The notes: generated by a model not told the origin, from the letters alone. DNA of 64,000 bases from Papaver somniferum (GCF_003573695.1 NW_020650970.1:692665-756664), one strand, 5' to 3'. Shown: positions 19,767 to 32,534, counted from the first letter of the stretch. Numbers and translations: made by a program.

Positions 19767-22653
19767 TGTTTGAGGGTGAAAACGGTTTCTGCTGATTTTT
19801 GTAATTTCGGGTGTGTGGGTGAGAAACGAATTTAAACCCTAAAAAATGTACTGCAATGGAGTACTTTAGATTCGAGAGATTAATCTGTACAAATCCGGCC
19901 TAAACCAAGAAATGGTCGTTCCAAACTTGCTTCGGTCACAAAGTGAAGGAGAAGGGTTGGTTTTGGGGAGGGAAGCTAAGAAAGTGTTGAGACCAGAATA
20001 GTTGATTCTGGAAGAGTAGTGGTTTTCTAAGACTTGTATCAGAAAGTGGGAAGCTAACAGATGGAAAGCTAGTAAATGTTTTTTGAGTGTTGTATGCTCC
20101 TGACCTGAACTTGTTGTTCAGTGGAAATAGGTAATGCCTATTTATACCAGTCGAAGTGAAACGTACTCTGGTCTCATTAAGAAATGGAAAACGTGTGAGT
20201 AAATGGGAGGTGGTGGTAACCGGTAATGCCTGGAATTGATGTTCCATAAAAGAAAGCGTTTCACCATTACTCCCTGTATTTACTAACTGCCTCATCCTTA
20301 TGATACTTTCATATAACGGGCGTAGTGTACGCCGCACGCTGTAAACCGCCAAACCAATACCCAATGAGCATCCCCTAGTTTGTGATATGTGTTTATGTCT
20401 CGAGTGTTTTCGTGGAAAACATGTAGCATGTTGTTGTCGTCTGGCAAGTCGAGCTTGGGAGACTTGCCGGCTCGGTGACCTTCGATGGTCGAGATTTTGC
20501 ATCTTAAGAGGAAAGGTAGCCGTTGATTATTGCAACCCTTCGTTTGGTAGCCAATGGCATGAAAGCATGGTCGGTATGGCTTTAATATGGCCTGGTTTAG
20601 CCGCGGCCAAAATTTAGGGTTTTGGCTTTGTTTAGGCGCGACCAAACTAGGGCCAAAAGTTGTCATGCGTTAGATGATAACCTTGGACGGATAAGATATG
20701 CATCTTACATGAAAAGGTGGTTGTTGATCGTTGTAGGCCTTCGTTTTGGCATCCGCATAGGGAAGGCCGGTATGGCGTGGCGCGGCAAGGTGGTTGGCAT
20801 GCCATTAGCACATGTGGCATGGCATGCCTTGGCACGGTTTGGCGTGGCCAAAACTAGGGTTTAGGGCCAAAGGTTACCGTGCGTTGTTTGGCAACCTTGG
20901 ACGGCAAGGATTTGCATCTAGGATTGAAGGGTGGTCGTTGATCGTCGCAGCCTTCGTTTTGGCAGCCGCATAGATAAGGCTGGCATGGTATGGTGCGTCA
21001 AGGTGGTCGGCATGCCATTGGCACATGTTGCATGGCATGCCTTGGCGCGGTTTGGCGTTGCCAAAACTAGGGTTTTGGGCCAAAGGTTACCATGCGTTGT
21101 CTGACAACCTTGGACGGATAGGATTTTCATCTAGGACTGAAGGGTGGTCGTTGATCGTCGCACGCCTTCGTTTTGGTAGCCGCATAGGGAAGGTCGGCAT
21201 GGTAGGGCCAAGGCAAATGGCGCGGACGGCTTGGCATAGTGGGCCAAGGGTTTGGACGGCTTGGCATGATGGGGCCAAGGCAGAATGGTGCGGATGACTT
21301 GGCATAGTGGTGCCAAGGCAGAATGGTGCGGATGGCTTGGCATAGTGGGGCCAAGGCAGAATGTTGTGGATGGCTTGGCATAGTGGGGCCAAGGCAGAAT
21401 GTTGTGGATGGCTTGGCATAGTGGGGCCAAGGTAGAATGGTGCGGATGGCTTGGCATAGTGGGGCCAAGGTAGAATGGTGTGGATGGCTTGGCATAGTGG
21501 GGCCAAGGGTTTGGATGGCTTGGCATGGTAGGGCCAAGGGTTTTGCATGCCATTGGCGCATGGTGCGGCCAGCATGGCTAGGGCCAAGGGTTTGGCATGC
21601 CATTTGTGCATGGTCCGGCCAGCATGGCTAGGGCCAAGGGTTTGGCATGCCATTGGCGCATGGTGCCGCCAGCATGGCTAGGGCCAAGGGTTTGGCATGC
21701 CATTGGCGCATGGTGCGGCCAGCATGGCTAGGGCCAAGGCAAGGTGCGGTTGGATTGGCATGGTGGGGCCAAGGGTTTAGACGGCTTGACATGGTAGGGC
21801 CAAGGTTTGGCATGCCATTGGCGCATGGTGCGGCCAGCATGGCTAGGGCCAAGGGTTTGGCATGCCATTGGCGCATGGTGCGACCAGCATGGCTAGGGCC
21901 AAGGGTTTGGCATGCCATTGGCGCATGGTGCGGCCAGCATGGCTAGGGCCAAGGCAAGGTGCGGTTGGCTTGGAATGGTGGGGCCAAGGGTTTGGACGGC
22001 TTGACATGGTTGGGCCAAGTGTTTGGCATGCCATTGGTGCATGGTGCGGCCAGCATGGCTAGGGCCAAGGGTTTGGCATGCCATTGGAGCATGGTGCGGC
22101 CAGCATGGCTGGAATGCCTTGGCGCGGTAAACGTGGCTGGCATAGTTTGCCAATTTCACAGTGGTGCGGCTGGCATGGTCGGCATGCCTTGGCGCGAAGA
22201 TGTGGCTGGAATGGTTTGCCATTGGCACAGTGGTGCGGCTGGCATGGTTGGCATGCCTTGGCGCGGTGATGTGGCTGGCATGGCATGCCATTGGCACAGT
22301 GGTGCGGCTGGCATGGTTGGCATGCCTTGGTGCGGAGACGTGGCTGGCATGGTTTGCCATTGGCCTGGTGGTGCGGCTGGCATGGTTGGCATGCCTTGGC
22401 GCGGAAACGTTGCTGGTATGGTTTTCCATTGGCACGGTGGCGTGAGAATTAGGGTTTGGTATGTACGAAGATGATGTCGGTCAATACTAAGGGTTCTGCC
22501 GTGGAACATGACACATGTATAAAAAAAAGGTACCCTGATAATTCTTACGTAGGCATGCTGATTGATTCAATAAATGGTCTAGTGGTCATAGTGGCGTCAT
22601 GTCAGATGTATAGTTTTACGATTTTAACCCTAAGCTAAAAACCACCATCAACA
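19767..22653 (-). repeat. 5' LTR of the LARD element (2.9 kb)
   Basis: Matches the other LTR at both ends and in the TATA region, but is about 680 bp longer. Most of the extra length is in the repeat array at 21200-22440, where units built on TTGGCATGCCATTGGCGCAT and GGTGCGGCCAGCATGGCTAG are present in more copies. The approximately 0.2-kb units recur at 20500-21190. Several long open frames here (for example 21087-21653 minus) are products of the array and are not called. Confidence 0.88.
20137..20148 (-). promoter_or_regulatory. TATA box of the LARD 5' LTR
   Basis: GGTATAAATAGG on the minus strand, about 370 bases before the LTR end. It places U3, with all tandem repeats, upstream of the start site, and leaves roughly 340 bases of R-U5. 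Confidence 0.55.
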
Positions 22654-22797
22654 CATTGTTATTTTCATTCCAGGATAAGGGTTTAAAACATTTTTAGTTC
22701 TCTTAATTATACTTCTAAGTTTTCTACATAAACTGGTAAAATACCAATAAATTGTCTAATAATCATAACAAGATGTACCTTCGGCTTCTCGCCTTCT

Positions 22798-22952
22798 CTA
22801 GATTTCCAAAGCAAAATGCCTACGAACCTCTTCCTTTCTCTGCTCGTAGGTTATAGGTAACCCTATTCCATGTTTTGTAGCATTGTGGCTAGGGATATTA
22901 GACCCAATCATCATTTGACCATAAAGTTTACACTTTTCGAAATTCAAGTTGT
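22798..22952 (-). CDS. Possible terminal exon of an unknown gene
   Basis: A consensus acceptor (TTCTTTTGCAG) ends at 22953 on the minus strand. It is followed by 50 open codons and a TAG at 22800-22798. The frame begins NLNFEKCKLYGQMMIGSNIP and ends RKEEVRRHFALEI. The mixed composition is unlike the surrounding AT-rich DNA, and the stretch has no internal stop. I do not recognise the family, and I could not identify upstream exons at higher coordinates. It may be a real host exon or a relic. Confidence 0.4.
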
Positions 22953-22958
22953 CTGCAA

Positions 22959-25926
22959 AAGAATAATTCAAAGTTAAAATTCAATAGTAGGTAAAAAAAT
23001 CATGATAATGGATCAAAAAAGAAATCAAATGAATTAAAAACGAAATAGCATAAAAACAATGCTTGAGACTAGCTTACTAACATAAGAATTGAACTTAAAA
23101 TCACATGAAACAACAGAACATGTAAGTAGAATTTGAACGGTTTCCCAATTTTACATATTAGTATAGCATAAAATTGTAGTCATGAATAAACAACAATAAT
23201 AGATGATACACTGCAGTAATGTATCAAAAAGAAAATAACATAAAACAATGCTAAATCAAAAGGTTGATACAACATTGTTTCTTACATGGGAGGTTAAGCA
23301 AGGTTAGCGTTAGGGCAGGGAGAAGTTTTAGAGAGTTCTAGAACCACGTTTAATTGGGGTGTATTAGAATTAATTGGGGGTATATTGATTCTTGTATGTA
23401 TATTGAATAAAGCAGTTTAAAAAAAACATAATTAAACTCAATAATGCACTCATATTATCTTAATTGTCAAAAATGTATAATATGTCAACAATACATTGTA
23501 TCATGATATGATTTTTTGTTTTATTTTGTTTTGATTGGACATGAATATCTTTTACCCCATAAATTTTCTTGTGCAATATGATTTATTTATTATTGGATAA
23601 AAAAAAATTGTATAAGATAGTACATTTATGAGTTTGGTTATTTTGGTAAGAATTTTTATGAGCTTAAAATTTCTAATTTAAAATAACTCATAATAAAAAT
23701 ATATATCATCATGAAATGCTTTTATTTTCTATAAAAACCAAGAATAGAAGATTTCTAAATTATTATCTTGTATATACCCAAAAACCATTTTTATTTTATT
23801 TTATAGTAGTCATACTTTCTCATGTTAATACATCTAAAAAGAAGAGCCAAATTTTCTATCACAGATTCCCTATCTAAGTCAAGATTTCCTGCATCTGCAC
23901 ATTTTATTTTCTACACCTGAATAAAGGAACCTAGCCAACCATTCAATTTTTCATCAATTACGATATATGAAAGCACAATTCAATCAATTCTATCATAATC
24001 AATCTTATACTCACAATTACATAAGCCAGATACTCGGTATTGTAACAAAAAACAACTACTTCTTATACATACCTCCAACATGTCACTATAATTTGGGATC
24101 AAATTTGAGCATATTTTGATATTGAATAACATGTTACTTCTATCATCATAGGACTTCATCCATATTTTCTATGAGAAATTAAGAAAGGAATTACCTACAA
24201 CTTGCTCAAATCAATATCCTATTAGGCTTATCCAACTCTGTCTTCTTGATTTTCCTTACAAACGCTACCTGATGTTAATGGAAAATCTGTTGGAGTCAGT
24301 TTAAATACCGAAAAACAGGACGGGACAAAATGAAAAATAAGCCAGCAATAAAAAGATCCCTTCTTCAATAGTAACAAGAAATTCACAGCAACCACACAAG
24401 TTTTATCATCATACATACAATTTCTGGACATAAAGAAGAGATATATCTTTGCTAGACCCTTTCATTCACACGTTATCCGCATAACACACTAATCACAGAC
24501 CAAAGTTCAAAACCAAAGCCAACAACAACAATAAAACAAGGATTGTAACATTACCAAAAATTAAAATAAAAATTATAAGGATTTAAACCTTTAATTTAAT
24601 TTTAAATATGAGAATCAAACACTTGATAATTTGAGCTAATCTAAATTGGTTATTTCAGTGTCTGACAAAGAGAATAGAATAGGTAGTATCTGATGCATGA
24701 CTATGTGACTAGACAAGCTTCTTCTTTTTTTCATGTGAATGCGAAGGCACCATAAGTATCACACTAAAAGAATTTGGTGAGGAACAAGCTGAAGCGTCAG
24801 GAGCTATGTATGTTGTTACTTGGGATAAGGAAATGAACATATGGCATTTGCAATGCTATTACTTGGGCTAAGGAAATGAACATATGGCATTTGAAATTGG
24901 AGTAAGATAACAACAATGCCCGTAGATGACTTGAATGGAAAATCTTCAAAAATAAAATAGACAACAAGTTCTTCCATTAATGATTGTTTAAGTTTGCTTT
25001 TGTTTTTGAGTCTTGGAAAGGTAGTCATGTTCCAATAAAACCAAAAAATACGATATATTTGTTAGCGAAATAAGCATATAACACTAACTCTAATTTGTTT
25101 AAGATTTTTTATTTCCAATCTGGTTCCAGGTCTCTTTGGAAGATGACAATGTAGTTTAACTTTTATTGACACATATATATGTTTCCTAGTAAAAAGATGT
25201 GTCGACTATTGGCCACATACATTCTGCATGAGGTGTAGAAAATGAATGGGATCAATAATCAAGACCCATATCCAAATTATCCCGGACTTAATGTATGCTT
25301 TTCATAAGGATTAGAAAGTGGACGAGATTTTATCCAAGTCCAGGAGACCCATGTGGTATTCCACCCCCTAATTTATGATTATAACATTTGTGCATATAGC
25401 TACAAGATAGAAACTACTTGTTCCCTCACTAATAATTAGATTGACATACCATATGTAAATAGGATATAAAAATAGGGTGAGGATCCTATAACAAAAATTT
25501 TGGCAAAGGTTTTTTACAAACCTTTCAATACGTTATATTTTCTATATATAATGGTTTACACCGTTGCTTAGGTGGCATCTTAGATGATTCTATTTTGTGT
25601 CTGGCTTAACTGAGAAACAAAAATATTTGACTGAACTTTCTCATCGCCTTGATGTAAACCTTACTCCATATATAGTTTTTCTATGACAAAACAAAAAACC
25701 TAAACTCAACATTGAGTCACAGTATCCACTAATTATCATCTATAAATAGAATTTATTTTTCTATTCCATCAAAATAATCGATCATATCAAGACTCGTCAT
25801 GTGAATGTCTTGTTTATTACATCTAAGAATTCAGTCATGTAATGAACAAACTTGATAGTCTTCATTAATTTGTTCGATTTACTCTTCGAAGAGCAACACA
25901 TTCCATGGGATTATAGATGGACACAA
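22959..25926. other. AT-rich intergenic region
   Basis: About 3 kb without a supportable gene. It contains long A/T runs and scattered microsatellite-like words. Short minus-strand open frames at 24228-24431 and 24816-25028 have no motif. A small tandem duplication is annotated separately. Confidence 0.5.
24818..24893 (+). repeat. Tandem duplication, 43-bp period
   Basis: ACTTGGGATAAGGAAATGAA with its ATATGGCATTTG tail at 24818-24850 recurs at 24861-24893 with one or two differences. Confidence 0.85.
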
Positions 25927-25944
25927 TATTAGGAGATATATATA
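25927..25944 (+). repeat. First piece of the copia-G 5' LTR
   Basis: TATTAGGAGATATATATA matches the start of the intact 3' LTR at 36453. The LTR resumes at 32356 after copia-F. Confidence 0.85.
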
Positions 25945-26373
25945 TATAAGATAATTTTATAGATACTTAATTTAGGATCGCTGAACTTCATGATAATCAC
26001 ACGATAATTATATACAAGAATAAGTTTATACGGAATACCTGTTAGCGTTAATCCGTAGTACATCCCCGATGATCTCAGTGGCAGCGGTAATACCTTGTGG
26101 AGGTCGTGGTTTCTCTTTCTTCACCTCTTACGTTATGAATAATCAATTCTCCGAACCCAATACCAATGGCTATTGTGTTCCTCTTATAGGTAGAAGGAGG
26201 ACCAAGTTCCTAGGATTTAATTAATAGCATTAGATCTCGACCGTCCATCAAAGATGAGATATTAGGAAATAATCCCAGAAATGGTAACCGACATAAGTTA
26301 GCAATATTCTATAATTAACCAAAATTATTACGTGGCCCAAGGGAATATTTCTATGTGTAGAAATATTCTTACA
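25945..26373 (-). repeat. 3' LTR of copia-F
   Basis: 429 bp, closely matching 31925-32355. It ends on the plus strand with AGAAATATTCTTACA, followed by the purine tract on the minus strand. Confidence 0.88.
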
Positions 26374-26499
26374 TTCTCCCACTGGTCCATGTGATAATTT
26401 ATTTAACGGTTAATCGTAGAAAAACATAAGGCGCGCGTAATTGCTAACAAAATTTAAAGGTTGACGTAATACCTTGGCCAACTAAGCTAATCATGCGAG

Positions 26500-28990
26500 T
26501 CATAGCGGTTGCACGTTGTCTTGTTATCAACATGTTCCCTTCCATGTACCACAACACAAATAACTTAATTAACTAGGCCTTAAATTGGGATATCATAATG
26601 GTTCAATGATGTCTTCAAAAGAAAGAAATTTCTGTTAACATTCATCCGTTTACATAAGTGTATACTAAACATGGATACAAAAATAATTCAGAACGACATT
26701 AATAAGAGCTCATAAAGTGTTCAAAAACAGGAACATAAATTAGTTGAATTTAATAATCAATTACTCCCACAGACCTAAGATTTTATTCTTTTCTTAAGAG
26801 GTCTTAAAATTTAATTGTTCAATAAGTACACCTCTCAATGAAATTGTGCTTAACTGATACATGAACAACTATTGTTTCTGAATTTCTTGATTCACGCATA
26901 TATACTCAAGGTTCATGTGTTTTGTTCATTTTGTATCATATCGTTCTTTAATGCTGCGAAACTAAGACGATAAATTTCAGCAATGTCGAGAAAAACCTTA
27001 AGTGTCTAAGTATCGCAGTCATAAATATTCAAACTCAATTGTGGGACTAGTATTAATATATTCTTCCTTTATAGAATCCATACATCCATAAAAATTGAAG
27101 TTTGAAAAACCCAATAAACTCTTGTTGGGTTTGCTAACTAATTATAAGACAGAAGTTAAAATAGTATCTCAAAATTCTTGATAGCTTTCCTGTAATTTTT
27201 TGTTTGATTCTTTAACATATCAACAACTTGTTATGAGTTTCATATCATAATTAAGACGTAATGAAGATTAAATTTATATCTTCTATCCAACATGAAATAA
27301 AATCTGTTAAATATGTTATTATCTCAAAATTTCTTGAATATTCCATATATGCCTTATATGAGAGCTTTATTAATCCATATGATATTACTATCACATGGTA
27401 AGCTTCATTCATATCCTTTACTTCAAAAAACTATAAAGATATGCATAAATTCAAGATCACTACTCGTAGGTAGTACTTCTTAAAATACAAGACCAAGAGT
27501 ATGAATTTCTCACACGGATCTTGAGGTATATGCATAAATCTGTAATAATTCATCCAAAACTTGAAACATTTATAGTTTTGTTGAATTTCATATACCATTA
27601 TGGGAGGATGCTTAAATTTCATACTTTGATTTCTAAAATTTGTAGACTAAAATTTATCATTAATAAAGGCTATTTTGACATTTAATTAATGCAACTCTTA
27701 GGTCATACTGAGCTACTAATAATACTATGAAAATTCTGAATAAGTCTTTCTTTGACACGAGAGAAAAACTTATTTATAATCAATGCATCGTTTCGGAGTA
27801 AAATCTTTGGCAATATGTCTTGCTTTATACCGTTTAAAATTGCTATTACAGTCGTATTAGGTCAGAAAGACTCACTTTCATACAACTGATTTGTGTCTTT
27901 CGAGCAATTAAACAATATCCGAGACTTGACTTTCAACCAATGATTTTTGCCCACATAGCATCAATCCATTAATCAAAATTATTACACATAATATTTGTGA
28001 ACCTAAAACCGAGTCTTTGCCATTCCATATCAAAATGTAATAAATTCTTGTAAGAAAATCACTGAAACAACATGAATAACTTTATTTCAATCTCTGTTGA
28101 GACCTTCTTAATGCTGGTTCATGTTGTTATCAAAAAATTTCTTTATTGGCATATTATGGAGTATTGGATCAGTAATTTGTGGGCTTTCATTATCTAACAT
28201 TCTGATAATGAGAAGATTCACAATAACTGTAGAAATCTTAAATAAAGGGATCATTATTATGATTTCTTGAACAGATATATCCACGTACTCCCACTGATTA
28301 TGCCATCATTAATAAATTTATATTTTCGATTTCAATAAATCCCATACTTCGGTTAGAATATTAATGAATACCATTTGGATTATTTAGGAAAACCAATGAT
28401 CCAGTAATAGTTTTCAAATACAATTTTCATTCTTTGGAATGTAATCCCTCACCTCCAATTGAATAACCATAACTTAAAGGTGATTTAAACTAGGTTTCCA
28501 ACCTTTCTAGTCCAAAGTGTGTCTTTGAAACTTCTCTAACGGAAATCTATTTAAATTACACAGTTACAGAAAGAACAAACATTCACAAATGTATAGCCAT
28601 TATGCATGGTTCATCATGCTTCTAACCATTTTCATAAAAGTATTATTTAGCCCTTTGATATACACCATTACGCCAAGGATAAGTTGGCATTGTGTATTGA
28701 GAAACAATTCCGAACTTTTAAAGATACTATGCAAAAGATTTAGGATATTATCCTATTTTGTCATACCTTTCACAATATTCACCACCTTTGTCAGACTTTA
28801 TGATTTTTCACTTTATCTATAACTGCCTCTCAATTTCAATAATAAATGTTTGATAAAACATCCATGGATTGAGATTCATAATGCAATCGATAGATCTACA
28901 TAATAACGCGAAAAATTATTAGGTGATAAATAATTTTATCTTCCAAAAATTGGACCATTAAAAGTCTACAAAATAATCATAATCTACAAT
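26500..28990 (-). pseudogene. Copia-F pol remains (integrase, reverse transcriptase)
   Basis: On the minus strand, 28960-28560 retains integrase-core phrases such as GGEYCERYDK, FGIVSQYTMPTYPWRNG and MKMVRSMMNH. The catalytic glutamate segment is altered (NGVYQRANNT where NGVxERxNRT is usual). Around 28530-28470 follow KPSLNHFKLW-type remnants. Near 27832-27660 the reverse transcriptase phrase RYKARHIAKDFTPKRCIDYK survives. Frames change often and stops are frequent. Homology is to Ty1-copia pol by motif. No intact domain remains. Confidence 0.7.
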
Positions 28991-28999
28991 TAATAAGAA

Positions 29000-30870
29000 C
29001 AAAAGCTGAAATTTATAATAGAGATAAATGACAATTAAGCTTACAATAGTTACATACCTTCAATAAGATTCTCATGTGGGTAAAACCTTATCAAGGAACA
29101 ATGTGAGACATGAAAAACATTAGTACATATTTTACCTTCTCATACACACAACATTATGTTTGTTTAATACCATTACTAGAATCACCTGTGGGCAACTCAC
29201 GTCATAAAATGTATTAACAAACTCCAATAATTCTAAATATGTTCAACCTAATATAATGTGAGTTGTAGTCACCTGTGGGTGGCTATTATTTCACATGTAT
29301 ATGAAACATTTAGGTAACCTTAATGCTTGTTTAAATTTATGAACCAAAACTACTTGTGAGCAGCATTGTTCTAATAGTTAAATCAAACTAAGAGGACTCA
29401 AAATATACAACACTTACAAAATAAGAATTTAGCATCACTGTGGCGATAACTAAACAATCCAGCAAATATGTAGAATTGCAAATATCACACTAGCTTTTCT
29501 TGTGACATTGCATGGTTCTAATCAATGATATGGACATCCTTGATCTGATCATAAAATTAGTCGATGATAAACAATTATGAGTAACCATAAAACATTAATC
29601 ATAAACCTTTACTCAAAGGCATGTCATCATACATAAATTGTAATAATAATAACACCCTTTAATTGAAATGTCCAAACATAATGAACTTTTCGTAAAACAA
29701 AATCAAGCATTTAGCAAGTCTATAAGTATAATTCAATAATGAAATTTCGTTGAAGAAAAATTCTTTGACGCATCGCTCATTTAAATGTGGTACATACTTA
29801 AAGATCATGATAAATAACGAATATATGATGAATTAATATGAAAGGTGTTAAATAGTCATTGAATATCATTTTCATAAATATGGAGAAATTTATCAAAAAC
29901 AAAACCTCAATTTCATAGAGGATGCAATAAGTTTTGGATAACATAATAAAAATATTCATTAAAATATGAAAAAAAAAATCGTAATAGGTTACTCAACTCA
30001 ATAATGAGTTAATTTATGTAAATTTTCTTTTATGCACTTTTAAGAAATAACGTTTAATCATGTGCCAATTATTTAATTACCATAATGTATGATCAGATAT
30101 TGTACACTTCAATGTTATCTTAAACATGTGAACTCAAATCACCTGTGGGTAATTGTTGTTCTAATACATTTAAGAAAAACAACATTATAAGCACTTGACA
30201 TAATAACGATTATGGCTGGAAAAATTATTTGGCATCACTGTGGTGATTGCCAAAAAACTCAAAAATGCCATAATAACTACTAAACCTTTCCTTTACGGCT
30301 TGGCGTATTCGTGCTTACAATAAAATTATTATTATTGCTAAGATAAAACACTCTAGTATCACTGTGGTGATAACTAAAGAATTATGGCCTAAGAATCTTA
30401 AGCACAATAATTTTATACATACAACTAAAATTATCATCAACATTGGGAGAAAAGTGAAACATAATGACACTAGACACCCTCGAGATTCAAATCAGTTCAT
30501 ATCCATATGATCAACAATCATATCAATCAGTGTTTTCTTAAATATGTGAACTCCAATTTCCTGTGGGTAAATTTTGTTCTGATATATTTAAGAAAACGGA
30601 TTACAAGCATTTGACAAAAAAAATTGATCATGACCAAAAGTGATTTGACGTCACTGTGATGATAGCCAATCAACTAAAATAATGTCATATCACATGATGT
30701 CGATAACTGCAAAACCTACACTTTACGGTTTGCAAATTCATGCTTGTAATAAAATTATGATTATACTGAGATATAACACTTTAGTATCACTGTGGTGATA
30801 ACTAAAGAGTCCCATAATAATTTTAAGTATAATCCCATAAAATTTAAAGAAAAACAATAATGCGAGAGAA
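29000..30870 (-). repeat. Interspersed two-motif repeats in the copia-F leader
   Basis: Two motifs alternate on the plus strand. One is CACCTGTGGGTAA, often followed by TTGTTCTAATA (near 29178, 29267, 30137, 30553). The other is ATCACTGTGGTGATAAC (near 29433, 30231, 30355, 30650, 30783). The region occupies the place where gag should be, between the primer site and the integrase remains. No gag motif is visible. Confidence 0.6.
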
Positions 30871-31924
30871 ACTATATCTTAACGCACAAGCACACACACA
30901 AACCATATCATAATGCACACACAAATTTAATGGTGTCAAAAAATGGTTTTGATCATAAAATTTATAATGAAACTCGATAAAAAATCGTGTTAATATTTCG
31001 ATAAAGCGGAAGCGTAAGTTAATTTACAATAAAAATTGGTTTCATTAGTTTTAAAATTAATACTGTCTCGTTATCTTAATATTAACTAACACGTATACAT
31101 GCCCACAAGAAAATATTAATGTTTCCAATTTTTAATGTCTTAATAACCATTCACGTGATGAAAATATTATGTTTATCTTCATTTGCTTTGGAGCACTTAT
31201 TGATTCATGCCATAAAGATATAATGCCCAATAAATATTTTCTCATTTATATCATACCTCCAATTTACCTCTCTTTCACATACAAGACAAGTAGAATATAT
31301 GGACTTTAGTGGAACAATTATGCGTGTTTATGACTACATGATGTCGACATTCTTTTATTTCATTTATCATCATTATTACGTTCATTATTACCTCATATGC
31401 TCATTATATGCCATTATTTAAAAAATAATATTTTTAAAATGATTTTCTTTTATTTACATGCCAAAAATAAAACCAGTAGGCCAAAAATAAACTCAATAAG
31501 CAAGATATATTAACTTATTTACATGAAATAAAGGGTAGGACATTAGTATTAAATTAAAATATATTTTTCTCCAAAATTAAGTAGGTTATTAATATTGAAA
31601 TATATTTTCTACCAAAATTAAGAAGGTAATATAAAAGTATACAAGAAAATCATAAGTGATAATGGCCACATGATCTTAAATTTTACAGTATACCATAATT
31701 TTCAACCGATTTGATTTTGATGAGATAATAAAAAATCAAACATGAACATGAAGTGTGAGCATGATATGGGTCAAGATAATTAGATGTGAAAAGTAATGCA
31801 ATTCCATAAGAACGATTATGTTCACAGAAGGGGAAAACCAAATATATCAAACCCAATTTTATTTTATTATTGCATATGATTAATGGACGATCATGAGTTC
31901 TAAACACAAGTTCTAGATGCCAAC

Positions 31925-32355
31925 TATAAGATTTAATTTTATAGATACTTAATTTAGGATCGTTGAACTTCATGATAATCACATGATAATTATATACAAG
32001 AATAAGTTTATACGGAATACCTGTTAGCGTTAATCCGTAGTACATCCCCGATGATCTCAGTAGCAGCGGTAATACCTTGTGGAGGTCATGGTTTCTCCTT
32101 CTTCACCTCTTACGTTATGAATAATCAATTCTCCGAAGCCAATACCGATGGCTATTGTGTTCCTCTTATAGGTAGAAGGAGGACCAAGTTCCTAGGATTT
32201 AATTAATAGCATTAGATCTCGACCGTCCATCAAAGAAGAGATATTAGGAAATAATCCCATAAATGGTAACCGACATAAGTTAGCAATATTCTATAATTAA
32301 CCAAAATTATTACGTGGCGCAAGGGAATATTTCTATGTATAGAAATATTCTTACA
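31925..32355 (-). repeat. 5' LTR of copia-F
   Basis: 431 bp. Differs from 25945-26373 at about a dozen positions. The minus-strand open frame at 31683-32045 spans leader and LTR and is not a gene. Confidence 0.88.
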
Positions 32356-32534
32356 ATGTATATTTATTGTGTATATTGTATATATGGTTCAATATGTTAT
32401 TAGTTAGGAAAGATATTTATTTTGTGTAGATTTGTTTTTGGGATCTTTACCTATTTAGTCATAGGGAAAACTTGTTTGTAACTCAAGCTTTTCATAATAA
32501 GAAAACCTTCGCAATTCTCTACCTTGTCGTTTCA
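32356..32534 (+). repeat. Second piece of the copia-G 5' LTR
   Basis: Aligns with the corresponding part of 36453-36655 up to TTGTCGTTTCA. It starts with ATGTA, the likely duplicated target of copia-F. Confidence 0.88.

Larger units (their letters stand above)
12282..22653 (-). mobile_element. Large LTR retrotransposon derivative (LARD), minus strand
   Basis: 10.4 kb with LTRs at 12282-14484 and 19767-22653. It is flanked by an exact 5-bp duplication CATTG (12277-12281 and 22654-22658). The orientation is set by a primer binding site read on the minus strand beside the right LTR (ATTGGCGACCACAGTGGG, 19766-19749), a purine tract beside the left LTR (14502-14485) and minus-strand TATA boxes. 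The internal region (14485-19766) shows no gag, protease, integrase or reverse transcriptase of its own, only repeats and an inserted LINE piece. It therefore fits a large non-coding derivative moved by a partner's enzymes. Ty3-type is likely from the primer site, but not proven. Confidence 0.85.
25945..32355 (-). mobile_element. Decayed Ty1-copia element copia-F, nested, minus strand
   Basis: LTRs of about 430 bp lie at 25945-26373 and 31925-32355. The minus orientation follows from TGTAAGAATATT at the outer right end, a primer-site-like GTTGGCATCTAGA (31924-31912) and a purine tract CAGTGGGAGAA beside 26373. The probable target duplication is ATATA (25940-25944) and ATGTA (32356-32360), one mismatch, inside the copia-G LTR. 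The LTRs differ by only about 12 bases, yet the interior has no open frame longer than about 65 codons. Integrase and reverse transcriptase remain recognisable only through stops and frameshifts. Confidence 0.88.

Noticed and set aside
21087..22509. Series of open frames of 60-190 codons on both strands in the LARD 5' LTR
   Set aside because: They are produced by the tandem repeat units, overlap on both strands and have no known domain.
12231..22673. LARD element inserted in an intron (donor-like GTAAAT at 12231, acceptor-like TTCCAG at 22673)
   Set aside because: Joining the flanks gives an immediate stop and the upstream frame is unrecognised.
24228..25028. Two minus-strand open frames upstream of the orphan exon
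   Set aside because: No conserved motif, and no splice sites that join them convincingly to the exon at 22798-22952.
31683..32045. 120-codon minus-strand open frame
   Set aside because: It spans the copia-F leader and LTR and lacks any retrotransposon or host motif.
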